From contig JAIBEY010000087.1 of assembly GCA_019459525.1 (NCBI GenBank), positions 1 through 64,000 of the forward strand: a DNA stretch of 64,000 nucleotides. Reading direction: 5' to 3'. This DNA comes from Prolixibacteraceae bacterium (GTDB lineage Bacteria; Bacteroidota; Bacteroidia; Bacteroidales; Prolixibacteraceae). Shown here piece by piece: positions 46,793 to 55,517 of this stretch. The notes beneath the pieces are model-generated. The model saw only the letters and a list, made by a program, of their open reading frames with translations. It was not told the origin of the DNA and ran no database searches. Within the stretch, counting starts at the first letter, position 1. Every line of letters begins with the position of its first letter. The translations under genes and the position numbers were made by a program.

Positions 46793-48208
46793 TTAGCGGC
46801 TTATAGGTATTTGTAATCCAAACTGAAGGGTAACACTTCCATTTTTTATAGAAACGTCGTCGATGGAGTACCCGCCCGAATTTTCGTCGTTCTTATTGAT
46901 GATTGGAGAAAAGCTACCTGAGTAAACGATTCCCAGATCAAATTTCATATTCTTTCTGAACGGGAATTGAAATCCCATTCCAGTTTGATAACCAAAATCC
47001 ACATCGTGGTAGTATCCTTCAACTGCATCGTTGATGTTTATTCTCCGCAAAGAATAGCCGTAAGAGCTCGACGAAGACTCAATTGCAGTTCCGTGACACA
47101 AGGCGTTTACTTTGAATCCGGTATAGAGGCCAAAATTGAAATAGAATGAGAATGGATCGCCAAAAGAGAATTTGAGGTTCAATGGAATAGTTACATAATC
47201 GAGTTCGGTTTTTGTGTTAACTTTTTTCTCGGCATACCGGAAGTCTGTTGCAACGCGGTGGTAATAAAGGCTACTGTCTGAAAGGGTGTATCCTTTTCGT
47301 TCGAAGAGAATTCCGGATTGAAGCGACAGCGTTTTGTCCAGCCGGTATTCGAAAACAGCTCCCATACTTGAACCTGTTTTATACGAATAGTTTCCCAATT
47401 TTTTTGAAGAAGAATTCCATCCAACCAGTAACCCGGCAACAGGTCTTATATAACACTTTATAAACGAGCTATCGGGTGATGTTTTTATATCGTTGATAAT
47501 ATTTTCTTTTCTGCTTTTGGGCGTATATTTCAATCCAAAGCCAAGTTCGCTGCTCCCATTTTTGCCCTTTAAACTTTCAATAAATACCTTTTGCCCGGTT
47601 GTCAATCTGCTTGTGATAAAAAGTCGGACCTCATTAGTAATTGGATATGAAAGATCGGCTGAAAACAGATAACCCCAGTCATGTGTTGGCGGATAAATTC
47701 TTCGATCTTCCTTTTCTGCGGCATCTCTTTCAGCGTTGGTCAGATCGTCGTTTAGTATGACCGAATAAAATATCCCCCCGCTCAGACCCAATTGCAGCAT
47801 GGTGGGTGTTCTATATCGAATGAATAGGGGGAAGCGCAAAAACGAATAGTCATATTTATTTTGATAATAATAATAAGGATAGTTGATTGAATTCAATGTC
47901 TGGTTGTGAATCAAATCATCATAGTAAGTTGGAACAGTGTACTGACTGTTATAGGTTTTCATTTCATAGTAAAAAGCAACATAGTCAACCTCGGTTTGAA
48001 GCGAAAACGACTTGTTGAGGGAATATTCTATAAATAATCCCGCATTGGGTCCAACTTTGGGTAACCATTTGTTGGATAAAAGATTTCCGTGCAGATTTGA
48101 AAAGTTAACTCCCGTATATTCACCAAACGAAAATCTTTGGGCTAGCGAAACCTGTGATGTTAAAGCGAGAAAGAAGCAAAAGAGTAGGGTTAGTTTGGTC
48201 TTTTTCAT
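46793..48208 (-). CDS. Outer-membrane protein with two PorT-like barrel domains
   Basis: A 471-residue exported protein (signal MKKTKLTLLFCFFLALTSQVSLA). Two similar outer-membrane beta-barrel (OMP_b-brl-type) halves can be aligned: GLFIEYSLNKSFSLQTEVDYV (about 55-75) and GAVFEYRLDKTLSLQSGILFE (about 285-305). Two-barrel fusions are unusual; single PorT-type barrels are about 230 residues. The next gene downstream, 19 nt away, encodes a BNR lipoprotein, suggesting a joint surface complex. Function is not known. Confidence 0.7.
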   Translation of the reverse strand: MKKTKLTLLFCFFLALTSQVSLAQRFSFGEYTGVNFSNLHGNLLSNKWLPKVGPNAGLFIEYSLNKSFSLQTEVDYVAFYYEMKTYNSQYTVPTYYDDLIHNQTLNSINYPYYYYQNKYDYSFLRFPLFIRYRTPTMLQLGLSGGIFYSVILNDDLTNAERDAAEKEDRRIYPPTHDWGYLFSADLSYPITNEVRLFITSRLTTGQKVFIESLKGKNGSSELGFGLKYTPKSRKENIINDIKTSPDSSFIKCYIRPVAGLLVGWNSSSKKLGNYSYKTGSSMGAVFEYRLDKTLSLQSGILFERKGYTLSDSSLYYHRVATDFRYAEKKVNTKTELDYVTIPLNLKFSFGDPFSFYFNFGLYTGFKVNALCHGTAIESSSSSYGYSLRRININDAVEGYYHDVDFGYQTGMGFQFPFRKNMKFDLGIVYSGSFSPIINKNDENSGGYSIDDVSIKNGSVTLQFGLQIPISR

Positions 48209-48280
48209 CGTTGATTTTTGTTGTTAGATGAATATCCTTACGAAAAGGTTGCGCGAATAAAGATATTGATATTGAAAAAC

Positions 48281-48325
48281 AAAAACTCCGGAAAATCTTC
48301 TTTCAGAAGGCTTCCCGGAGTTTTT
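48281..48325 (-). terminator. Terminator of pyrF
   Basis: AAAAACTCCGG (48281-48291) pairs with CCGGAGTTTTT (48315-48325), with a further weaker stem inside. It lies about 45 nt beyond the pyrF stop at 48370; the A and T ends allow activity in both directions. Confidence 0.8.
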
Positions 48326-48369
48326 AGTAAGGGCTTCACTCGAAGTGAAACCCTCAGTTCTTATATTTT

Positions 48370-49203
48370 TTACAGCAAATCGGCTTCCAGCAACAATTCT
48401 TCCATTTCAAGCTGCACATTGATAGCTTCGTTGCGGGCTTTTTCTGCAAAGTCTTCGCCATCTGATGCGTAAATAATCTGGCGCGACGAGTTGACCAGTA
48501 ATCCGCACCTGTCGTTCATGCCATATTTTGCAACTTCTTCCAGGCTTCCGCCTTGTGCACCAACTCCCGGAACCAACAGGAAATGATCGGGAACCAGCTC
48601 GCGAATTTCTTCCAGCTTTTCGGCTTTGGTAGCGCCAACCACATACATCATGTTGTCGGTTGTTCCCCAGGTTTGCGAGGTTTTCAGCACGGTTTCAAAC
48701 AACTGTTCGCCAGTTTCTGAATTTTTCAGATATTGAAAATCAGCGGCCCCTTTGTTCGAAGTCAACGCCAGCAGAATCACCCAACGGTCGAGGTAAGTCA
48801 TGAATGGTTTGATGGAATCTTCGCCCATGTATGGTGCAACGGTTACCGCATCAAAATCCATGTGATCGAAAAATGCGCGGGCATACAGGTTCGACGTGTT
48901 GCCAATATCGCCACGTTTGGCATCGGCAATAATGAATTGCTCCGGATATTTTTCGCGGATGTAATTCACCGTTTTTTCGAGGCTGATCCAACCTGCCACA
49001 CCCTGACTTTCGTAAAAAGCCAGATTGGGTTTGTAGGCAACGCACAAATCCTGTGTAGCATCAATAATTTCCTTGTTAAACGCAAAAATCGGGTCACTGG
49101 TTTCGCTGAGGAAACGTGGGATTTTCAGGATATCAGTATCTAGACCAACGCATAAAAAGGTGCGTTTCAGTTTAATCTGTTCAAAAAGTTGTTCTCTGTT
49201 CAT
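48370..49203 (-). CDS. pyrF: Orotidine 5'-phosphate decarboxylase
   Basis: A 277-residue enzyme of the last step of UMP synthesis. It is the type-2 PyrF of larger size, as in actinobacteria and Bacteroidota, with the catalytic [14 protein letters not shown] (D-A-K-R-G-D) and the phosphate-binding PGVGAQGG. It is the first gene after a REP element, next to prfA, an arrangement common in Bacteroidota, though the three genes are separated by gaps and may each have a promoter. Confidence 0.96.
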   Translation of the reverse strand: MNREQLFEQIKLKRTFLCVGLDTDILKIPRFLSETSDPIFAFNKEIIDATQDLCVAYKPNLAFYESQGVAGWISLEKTVNYIREKYPEQFIIADAKRGDIGNTSNLYARAFFDHMDFDAVTVAPYMGEDSIKPFMTYLDRWVILLALTSNKGAADFQYLKNSETGEQLFETVLKTSQTWGTTDNMMYVVGATKAEKLEEIRELVPDHFLLVPGVGAQGGSLEEVAKYGMNDRCGLLVNSSRQIIYASDGEDFAEKARNEAINVQLEMEELLLEADLL

Positions 49204-49342
49204 CCTTTATTTCTTGTTTATTATTTCTTATTGAATATTTAGTATTGGAAATTTCATGAATCTAAATTTAGCCATTCCGTCCGAAAGAGAATTTTTCCTT
49301 CGATCAACAAAATATCGCGGACGGCTTTTTTCCCATTCTTTT

Positions 49343-49389
49343 CCCCGGGTTGAAACCCGGGGCTACAAATATTCCGCTCCTAACGGAGC
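49343..49389. repeat. REP-like double hairpin between pyrF and prfA
   Basis: CCCCGGGTT (49343-49351) pairs with AACCCGGGG (49354-49362), and GCTCC (49376-49380) with GGAGC (49385-49389). This two-stem arrangement is a recurrent intergenic element in the phylum. It ends 9 nt after the prfA stop (read on the minus strand), so it may also terminate prfA transcription. Confidence 0.75.
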
Positions 49390-49397
49390 TTTGAAGA

Positions 49398-50483
49398 TTA
49401 AATTTCTGCTTCTTTCAGTCGTTCTGCGTTTTCTTCTACCTGCAATTTGTCGATAATTTCGTCCAGGTCGCCGCCAATTACCGCCTGAAGGTTATAAATT
49501 GTCAGGTTGATGCGGTGATCGGTAATACGTCCCTGAGGCCAGTTGTAGGTGCGTATTTTAGCCGAGCGGTCACCGGTTGAAACCATGGTTTTACGTTTCG
49601 AGGCAATGGCATCGAGGTACTTTTGGTGTTCCTGGTTGTAAATACGGGTGCGCAACTCAATCATTGCTTTTGCAAGGTTCTTTATCTGCGATTTCTGATC
49701 CTGACAGGTTACTACAATTCCGGTTGGAATGTGTGTCAGGCGAATAGCTGAATAAGTTGTGTTTACCGATTGTCCGCCAGGGCCCGAAGAACAGTACGTG
49801 TCTTTCCGGATATCGCTGTCTTTTACGTCGATATCGAATTCTTCAGCTTCAGGCAAAACCGCCACAGTAGCCGCCGAAGTATGTACACGACCCTGAGTTT
49901 CGGTTTGTGGTACGCGCTGCACACGGTGAACGCCCGATTCGTATTTCATGATTCCGTAAACACCTTCGCCTGTAATGGTGGCCACAATTTCCTTGAAGCC
50001 TCCTGAAGTTCCTTCGCTGGTGTTGGTCACTTCCAACCGCCAGCCTCTGCGTTCGCAGAATTTGGAGTACATGCGGAACAAATCGCCGGCAAAAATACTG
50101 GCCTCGTCGCCACCGGTTCCGGCACGAATTTCGAGAATCGCATTTTTACTGTCTTCCGGATCGGCTGGAATCAGCAAGAGTTTGATTTCCTGTTCCTTTA
50201 ACGGAATCAATGCTTCTGAATTTTCAATTTCTTCGCGAGCCATTTCGCGTAAATCCTCGTCGGTTTCTTCGGCAAGCATTTGTTTGCCCGACTCAATATT
50301 ATCGACCATCGCTTTAAATTCCTTGAAGGCATTGGTCAGCGATTCCAAACGTTTGTATTCCTGGTTTAATTTCACGTAGCGCTTCATGTCGCTCATCACC
50401 GAAGGGTCGGTAATTTGTGAGCCAACTTCTTCGAAACGATACCTGATCGCTTCGTATTTTTCTAATAATGAATAGTCTGCCAT
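49398..50483 (-). CDS. prfA: Peptide chain release factor 1
   Basis: A 361-residue class-I release factor for UAA and UAG stops. The GGQ motif reads GPGGQSVNTTYSA, with the RF1-type anticodon-like region upstream (REI/ PAT-equivalent stretch about 185-195). N-terminal coiled coil and length are normal. No programmed frameshift (that is an RF2 trait) is expected or seen. About 75 nt separate it from purM, on the same strand. Confidence 0.96.
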   Translation of the reverse strand: MADYSLLEKYEAIRYRFEEVGSQITDPSVMSDMKRYVKLNQEYKRLESLTNAFKEFKAMVDNIESGKQMLAEETDEDLREMAREEIENSEALIPLKEQEIKLLLIPADPEDSKNAILEIRAGTGGDEASIFAGDLFRMYSKFCERRGWRLEVTNTSEGTSGGFKEIVATITGEGVYGIMKYESGVHRVQRVPQTETQGRVHTSAATVAVLPEAEEFDIDVKDSDIRKDTYCSSGPGGQSVNTTYSAIRLTHIPTGIVVTCQDQKSQIKNLAKAMIELRTRIYNQEHQKYLDAIASKRKTMVSTGDRSAKIRTYNWPQGRITDHRINLTIYNLQAVIGGDLDEIIDKLQVEENAERLKEAEI

Positions 50484-50560
50484 TTTTGAATGATGAATTT
50501 TGAATGATTAATGATGAATGGGGCACACAGGCGAAGTTTGCCTGAAAAAATGGAGCGTAG

Positions 50561-51730
50561 CTAATATTCGAATTCGCCAAATGGCGATTGGATGGTAAGT
50601 TTTTTGCCGTCGAAGGCTTCAACGCGCCCAACGATGCGGGCTTCGATGTTGTATTTTTCTGAAATAGCGATTACCTGGGCTGCAAATTCAGGAGCCAGAT
50701 AAACCTCGAAACGGTGACCCATGTTGAAAACCTTGTACATTTCAGACCAACTTGTTCCGGATTCTTCCTGAATCATTTTGAAAAGCGGCGGAACATCGAA
50801 CAGGTTGTCTTTAATTACATGTACGTTATCGACAAAATGCAGCACTTTGGTCTGTGCACCGCCCGAACAGTGAATCATTCCGTGAATGTTTTTCCGGAGG
50901 GCTTCCAATAAATCTTTGACTACCGGCGCATAAGTACGGGTAGGAGAGAGTACCAGCTTCCCGGCATCCAGTCCAACACCAGCGATGGCCTCGGTCAGTT
51001 TTTTGTTCCCTGAATAAATGAGTTCAGCCGGAACTTCCGGATCGAAACTTTCAGGATATTTTTGTGCCAGGTAATTGGCAAATACATCGTGGCGGGCCGA
51101 TGTCAGACCGTTGCTGCCCATGCCTCCGTTGTATTCTTTTTCGTAGGTAGCCTGTCCGAATGAGGCCAAACCAACAATCACATCGCCAGCCTGAATGTTG
51201 TCAGCCGAAATCACATCTTCGCGTTTCATGCGGCAAGTCACCGTTGAATCGACAATAATGGTACGCACCACGTCGCCCACATCGGCAGTTTCGCCACCGG
51301 TTGGGTAAATGTTGACACCCATTTCGCGCAGCTCGGCACACAGTTCTTCGGTTCCGTTGATGATGGCGGCAATCACTTCGCCCGGAATCCGGTTTTTGTT
51401 GCGGCCAATGGTTGACGATAACAAAATGTTATCAGTTGCGCCCACGCAAAGTAAATCGTCGAGATTCATGATAATAGCATCCTGAGCAATGCCTTTCCAT
51501 ACAGAAATATCGCCGGTTTCTTTCCAGTACAGGTAAGCCAGCGACGATTTGGTGCCTGCGCCATCGGCATGCATAATGTTGCACCAAGCCGGATCGCCCC
51601 CCAAGATATCGGGGATGATCTTGCAAAAAGCTTTGGGATACAAGCCTTTGTCGATGTTTTTAATGGCATTGTGCACGTCTTCTTTCGAAGCCGAAACACC
51701 ACGCGCCATATATCGGTTATCTGCTGACAT
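50561..51730 (-). CDS. purM: AIR synthase / phosphoribosylformylglycinamidine cyclo-ligase
   Basis: From ATG 51730 (MSADNRYMARGVSASKED) the product has 389 residues; the frame is open another 41 codons to 51853, crossing a palindrome, so the later start is chosen. PurM features: GDPAWCNIMHADGAGTKSSLAY, ISADNIQAGDVIVGLAS, and the GRVEAFDGKK end. It makes AIR from FGAM in purine synthesis. It precedes prfA and pyrF on the same strand. The Bacteroidota version is somewhat longer and diverges at the N-terminus from E. coli PurM. Confidence 0.93.
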   Translation of the reverse strand: MSADNRYMARGVSASKEDVHNAIKNIDKGLYPKAFCKIIPDILGGDPAWCNIMHADGAGTKSSLAYLYWKETGDISVWKGIAQDAIIMNLDDLLCVGATDNILLSSTIGRNKNRIPGEVIAAIINGTEELCAELREMGVNIYPTGGETADVGDVVRTIIVDSTVTCRMKREDVISADNIQAGDVIVGLASFGQATYEKEYNGGMGSNGLTSARHDVFANYLAQKYPESFDPEVPAELIYSGNKKLTEAIAGVGLDAGKLVLSPTRTYAPVVKDLLEALRKNIHGMIHCSGGAQTKVLHFVDNVHVIKDNLFDVPPLFKMIQEESGTSWSEMYKVFNMGHRFEVYLAPEFAAQVIAISEKYNIEARIVGRVEAFDGKKLTIQSPFGEFEY

Positions 51731-51804
51731 ATTATCTGAATTTCCGGAATATTTAAAGTGCGGCAAAGTTAATATTTTTGGGGAAATAATTTGGAGGGGA
51801 GTTT

Positions 51805-51844
51805 TATAGCCCTGACAGGTTTTCGAAAACCTGTCAGGGCTATA
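51805..51844. repeat. Perfect 40-bp palindrome upstream of purM
   Basis: The sequence reads identically on both strands from TATAGCCCTG at the left through the central TTCGAA to CAGGGCTATA at the right. No T-run follows, so it is not an obvious terminator. Such palindromes recur between genes in Bacteroidota; it may mark a REP-type element or influence mRNA ends. Confidence 0.85.
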
Positions 51845-51978
51845 AATGTTCAAGTCTTTGTTTGATTTACCGAATCGATAAAATACGGATTGGATAGGGA
51901 TTTGTCGGTTGCCAAATCTAGCTGGCGTTGAAATAGGTTTTTAAATTATCATTCAGGAAGGATTTATTGATTTTTTTT

Positions 51979-53178
51979 TTACTCACTCCAGTTTGCTGCG
52001 TACCGGCATAATTCCCGTTTCATATCGGTAATTTTAAACAGGTAGGGACCAAACAGTTGCCGCCCGACATTTGTATTGATATACAGAATGGTATGGTTGT
52101 CGGGAACAAAAAAGACTTGAGTTGAGCAACCGATGCCATCACCTTCATGCCCAAACTGAGGTGTTGAACCTTCGTTAAACTGCCAGTATTCAAAACCCTC
52201 GCCATACTCTGGTTCGGTTGAGGTTTTTCCGCTAATCCATGTTTTCATTTCCTGAAGTGACGATGCCGAAACAACTTTTCCTTTTACGAGGGCATCGTAA
52301 AATTTTACGACATCGGCCGGGGTTGAGGCAATGCCGCCATAGCCATCGCTGGCATTAGCCAGGGCATTGTTCCATGTCGTGATATTTTCGAGCTGCTCGT
52401 TGGCATAACGATCGAAATAATAGTTCGGAAGACCCAGATTAACCGCTTGTTGATCGGAAACCTTGAAATAGGTCTGTTCCAGATTGAGGGGCTGAAGAAT
52501 TTCTGATTTTAAAAGTTGTTCGTAGCTTTTCCCGGTAACATTTTCGAGCAAAAGTTGCAACAGCAGATAGTTGGTATTCGAGTACATGAAATCAGTTCCC
52601 GGTTCAAATGCTAATGGGTTCCCTTTAACCATAGCCAAACGTTCTGTAACCGAAGGCTGGTTCAGCGGGTCATTCAACTGGCCAACCATGAATTCGGGCA
52701 GTTCGGTAACATTTACAATCCCGGAGCTATGATTTAAAAGCATGCGGACTGTAATTTTATCACTGCCTTCCAGGTGAATCAAAATACGTTCAGGCAAATA
52801 GTCTTTTAGGAGATTGTCCGGTTCAATCACTTTTTTTTCAATTTGTTTCATCACCAAAGCTGCGGTGTATGTTTTAGTAATGCTGAACAACCAGGAAGCT
52901 CCACCGGGTTTAAACGGACTGTTTGATTCGATTTTGGCCTGACCGCCAGTGACATGTAACCAACCATCGTTGTTTTTCACCACCACCTGAACTCCGGGAA
53001 TGCCTCTTTCTATATACTTCTCAATGATAAATTGGATAGAATCTTTCATCGGATGGTTCGGGTTCGATTCAAATTCATCCAGATTTGGCTGATAATCAGT
53101 GGTAAACGGATCTTTACTGCACGATCCTGCAAGTAGCAGTGCTATGGCTGCGATTAAAATAATTTTAAAAGTTTTCAT
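51979..53178 (-). CDS. Serine hydrolase lipoprotein, class-C beta-lactamase fold
   Basis: From ATG 53178 the product has 399 residues, a lipoprotein (LAGSC, Cys20). The penicillin-binding-protein-like active site is S99-I-T-K102 (LFSITK), the YxN motif is YSN, and the third motif HEGDGIG replaces KTG. Such proteins act as esterases, D-amino peptidases or carboxypeptidases in the periplasm; true lactamase activity is unlikely to be assumed. It starts 14 nt after the barrel gene ends, so both share the promoter with the first CACATnnnnATGTG site (at 53931-53944), here CGCATGGAGATGTG. Confidence 0.82.
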   Translation of the reverse strand: MKTFKIILIAAIALLLAGSCSKDPFTTDYQPNLDEFESNPNHPMKDSIQFIIEKYIERGIPGVQVVVKNNDGWLHVTGGQAKIESNSPFKPGGASWLFSITKTYTAALVMKQIEKKVIEPDNLLKDYLPERILIHLEGSDKITVRMLLNHSSGIVNVTELPEFMVGQLNDPLNQPSVTERLAMVKGNPLAFEPGTDFMYSNTNYLLLQLLLENVTGKSYEQLLKSEILQPLNLEQTYFKVSDQQAVNLGLPNYYFDRYANEQLENITTWNNALANASDGYGGIASTPADVVKFYDALVKGKVVSASSLQEMKTWISGKTSTEPEYGEGFEYWQFNEGSTPQFGHEGDGIGCSTQVFFVPDNHTILYINTNVGRQLFGPYLFKITDMKRELCRYAANWSE

Positions 53179-53192
53179 TTGTTTTCTGTTTT

Positions 53193-53879
53193 TTATTGTT
53201 GATTGAAATGCAATTTTAGCCCAAACATTAGATTTGAGTCGGGCAATGGCGAAAGGTCTGGACTGTAGCGGAATAAGGCCTGCAACTGGTAAGCCACGAA
53301 TGGCCGTATTTCGCATGAGCTAATTTTAACCGAACGATACCCCAGGCTGAACTGAACGGGTACTTGTACCACACCTTTGAATCCTTGTCCATTACCCCAT
53401 TTGTCGCCGTCCCATTTGAGCGGGTTGGTACTGTAAAGCGACAGCCGGTAACCTGCACCCGTGCCAAATCCCAGCTCAAATCTTCTGAAAATTACAGGTG
53501 TAAACTGGGCCAGAAGTTGCAAGCCAACTGCATCGCCCTGAAATTCGTACTGGCTGAATTGTCCATGAATGCCTATTGCGAATTTTTGCTTTTGACCAAG
53601 GAGTTTGTTTATTCCAAGGGAAGCAACAAAATCGGGCTGCCCCCATTTCAGGTTTTCAACAGGTGCATAATACGAATGTATGCCTGTGGAAAGAACGAAC
53701 TGCCAGGGTTGGCTACTGCTGTTATTCCTGGCCGAAGCCTGGATCGTCAGAAAAAGGAGGATAAACGGAATCCAGTTTCTGAATGTTGGATATGGGAGTT
53801 TCAAATGCCGTGAACTGCCTTTCCCGGTTGGTTGGAATGTATGTTTTCCTGATTTCTGATGTAAGCTGAATGGTTTCAT
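53193..53879 (-). CDS. Outer-membrane beta-barrel protein
   Basis: From ATG 53879 the product has 228 residues with an N-terminal hydrophobic helix (TFRNWIPFILLFLTIQASA). Alternating hydrophobic strands, the final aromatic end (LMFGLKLHFNQQ) and GTGAGYRLSLYST motifs fit an eight- to ten-strand outer-membrane barrel. No specific enzyme motif is certain, although acyloxyacyl-hydrolase-like and lipid A-modifying barrels look similar. It is first in a pair with the serine hydrolase gene. Regulation: palindrome 52 nt upstream of the start. Confidence 0.65.
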   Translation of the reverse strand: MKPFSLHQKSGKHTFQPTGKGSSRHLKLPYPTFRNWIPFILLFLTIQASARNNSSSQPWQFVLSTGIHSYYAPVENLKWGQPDFVASLGINKLLGQKQKFAIGIHGQFSQYEFQGDAVGLQLLAQFTPVIFRRFELGFGTGAGYRLSLYSTNPLKWDGDKWGNGQGFKGVVQVPVQFSLGYRSVKISSCEIRPFVAYQLQALFRYSPDLSPLPDSNLMFGLKLHFNQQ

Positions 53880-53930
53880 TGTTTTCTGTTTTATGGTGCA
53901 AAGTTTGTCAATGTCAGACAGTTCAGAAAT

Positions 53931-53944
53931 CGCATGGAGATGTG
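53931..53944 (-). promoter_or_regulatory. Palindromic operator for the barrel/serine hydrolase unit
   Basis: CGCATGGAGATGTG, one of six sites with consensus CACATnnnnATGTG (one mismatch here). On the minus strand TTTG of a -7 box starts after exactly 28 nt (53903-53899 region). No -33 TTG is at the proper distance, consistent with an activator site. Confidence 0.65.
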
Positions 53945-53960
53945 AAATGGTGGTATGGAA

Positions 53961-53993
53961 ACAAAAAAAGATGTGATTAATGACCACATCTTT
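53961..53993 (-). terminator. Terminator of the cytochrome c gene
   Basis: AAAGATGTG (53967-53975) pairs with CACATCTTT (53985-53993), with a T-run on the minus strand. It resembles the hairpins at 54735-54765 and 56993-57019. Confidence 0.8.
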
Positions 53994-54058
53994 GAATCTG
54001 TTATCGAACCCATGATTTGCTCCAACATGGGGTTATGCGCTTTACCGCTTACTGTTGT

Positions 54059-54631
54059 TTAGTTTCCGGACGGCGGAATTGCCATTGGAACAAGGTTGTT
54101 TACTGGTTTAATACTTTTGAGGTAAGCAAAAATGGCTTTTATGTCTTCGTCGTCCATTTGCGAATAGGACTGCCATGGCATCGGAGGTAGTAACTGACGG
54201 CTGTTTTCAAGGCCTTTCCATTTACCTTGCTTCATCGCTCTTAAAAATTGTTCTTCTGTCCAATTCCCGATTCCCGACGGGTCGGGTGTGAGGTTGGCAG
54301 CAAACGAGGTTCCCCATGGGCCAATTGTTGCGGTATTGTTCATGTTGAAAAGAACATACGATTTCAGGATATTGGCATCGTATTCCGGTAACAGTTCATC
54401 AGCCTGGTGCCCCGAAAGTAACCGGAGCGTATCTGGTACGGGACCCATGGCGGTCATCATTTTCGGCGAATGGCAGTCGTTGCATCCGAGGGTATTCACC
54501 AGTTTTTTACCTTTTTCAATCGGATCGACGGCAGGTGTTGGCTGATTGTTGGTTTCCGCATTTTTTGCAGCCGGATTACATGCCAACAACACGACTGAAA
54601 TCACCACCGGAATAAAATAGCTTTTTTTCAT
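54059..54631 (-). CDS. c-type cytochrome lipoprotein
   Basis: From ATG 54631 (MKKSYFIPVVISVVLLAC) the product has 190 residues with lipobox Cys18. The single haem motif is CNDCH (C50, C53, H54), and LLPPMPWQSY carries a probable distal Met. It should sit in the periplasm or outer leaflet and shuttle electrons. The unit carries CGCATAGAAATGTG upstream. The open frame further upstream is repeat-like noncoding DNA shared with the barrel gene promoter. Physiological partner unknown. Confidence 0.85.
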   Translation of the reverse strand: MKKSYFIPVVISVVLLACNPAAKNAETNNQPTPAVDPIEKGKKLVNTLGCNDCHSPKMMTAMGPVPDTLRLLSGHQADELLPEYDANILKSYVLFNMNNTATIGPWGTSFAANLTPDPSGIGNWTEEQFLRAMKQGKWKGLENSRQLLPPMPWQSYSQMDDEDIKAIFAYLKSIKPVNNLVPMAIPPSGN

Positions 54632-54703
54632 GTTTCTGTTTTTAAGATTTATTATTAATCCATATTTTTTGCAAAGTTCATCGATATCAGTCAGTTCTGA
54701 AAT

Positions 54704-54717
54704 CGCATAGAAATGTG
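54704..54717 (-). promoter_or_regulatory. Palindromic operator for the cytochrome c unit
   Basis: CGCATAGAAATGTG, with TTTG 28 nt downstream on the minus strand. The whole segment from terminator to -7 box is homologous to the one at 53880-53993, pointing to duplication of the intergenic module. Confidence 0.65.
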
Positions 54718-54734
54718 AATGTGAAGTATGAAAA

Positions 54735-54765
54735 CAAAAAAAGATGTGATCAACGATCACATCTT
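54735..54765 (-). terminator. Terminator of the hemerythrin-like gene
   Basis: AAGATGTGATC (54741-54751) pairs with GATCACATCTT (54755-54765), perfect 11-bp stem, followed on the minus strand by seven T. Confidence 0.85.
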
Positions 54766-54836
54766 AAACCAAATTAAAACTATAAAGGGCTATTCGACAA
54801 AATTTACATGTACTCCGGTGTAATTTATGGGGTGTT

Positions 54837-55505
54837 TTAATAGTTCGCGGAAGTAATCCACAACTTACTTTTCAGTTTTCTGAAATCGGGTTCGGGCATA
54901 ATTCTTTTCAGTGTTCCCATGAGTGAATCAAAATCCGGAACAGGCATGTTTTTGCTGGTGGCTATTAACATCAGCAGGTTTTCTGTTTCGTTTTGTGCGG
55001 GGATGATGTGCTTGAGCCAAAGAGCATAGGTTTCAATATCCATTTTCTTTACAATTGCCTTGTTTATTGCCATTTGTTCTTCATCAGTCAAATGATCCCA
55101 TATCAGCCCCTGCGTAACTGTTTCTTCCTCGTTTATGTGTTCGAGGTAAAGGCTTTGAAATGCTGCAAATTGTAAATAAAAGTCGTAGGCTTCGCCGGAG
55201 GTAATGGTTGTACCGAACTTTTCGAGCTGATCCTCAAGCTGGCTCTGAATGTGTTCAATTTGGATATGGTCGAGTTTGTCGTGTTCCGTAGAGCCAGGCA
55301 ATTTAGCTTCGAGCGCCGCCAAAATGATTTTATCTTCGTTTTCGGCATGCAAAGTCAACAGGAGAAACAATTCTTTTCCCATGCTTTTTAGTTTTTCAAC
55401 TGCAGCCGTGTCGTTAAAATTGGTTTGTCCGGCCAGTACTGAAAAGTTGGCCATTGTCCTTCTCAGCGCTTTATGAGGGGCTGAGAACATTCTGATTGTT
55501 GTCAT
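54837..55505 (-). CDS. Hemerythrin-like (HHE) domain protein
   Basis: A 222-residue cytoplasmic protein. Histidines and acids are spaced as in hemerythrin-like domains: H11 in APHKALRR, HAENEDK, HDKLDHIQIEH, and EHINEEE. They would form a diiron site that binds O2 or NO. The start (MTTIRMFSAPHKALRR) is only 12 nt after the T9SS gene ends, so the two are one transcript. Presence next to a cytochrome c in one regulon suggests an oxygen- or nitric-oxide-related role, which is inference. Confidence 0.7.
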   Translation of the reverse strand: MTTIRMFSAPHKALRRTMANFSVLAGQTNFNDTAAVEKLKSMGKELFLLLTLHAENEDKIILAALEAKLPGSTEHDKLDHIQIEHIQSQLEDQLEKFGTTITSGEAYDFYLQFAAFQSLYLEHINEEETVTQGLIWDHLTDEEQMAINKAIVKKMDIETYALWLKHIIPAQNETENLLMLIATSKNMPVPDFDSLMGTLKRIMPEPDFRKLKSKLWITSANY

Positions 55506-55517
55506 AAGTTTCCTGAA

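Noticed and set aside
51979-53178. Beta-lactamase resistance gene
   Set aside because: The third motif is HEGDGIG rather than KTG and it is a lipoprotein with relatives of other functions; resistance should not be inferred.
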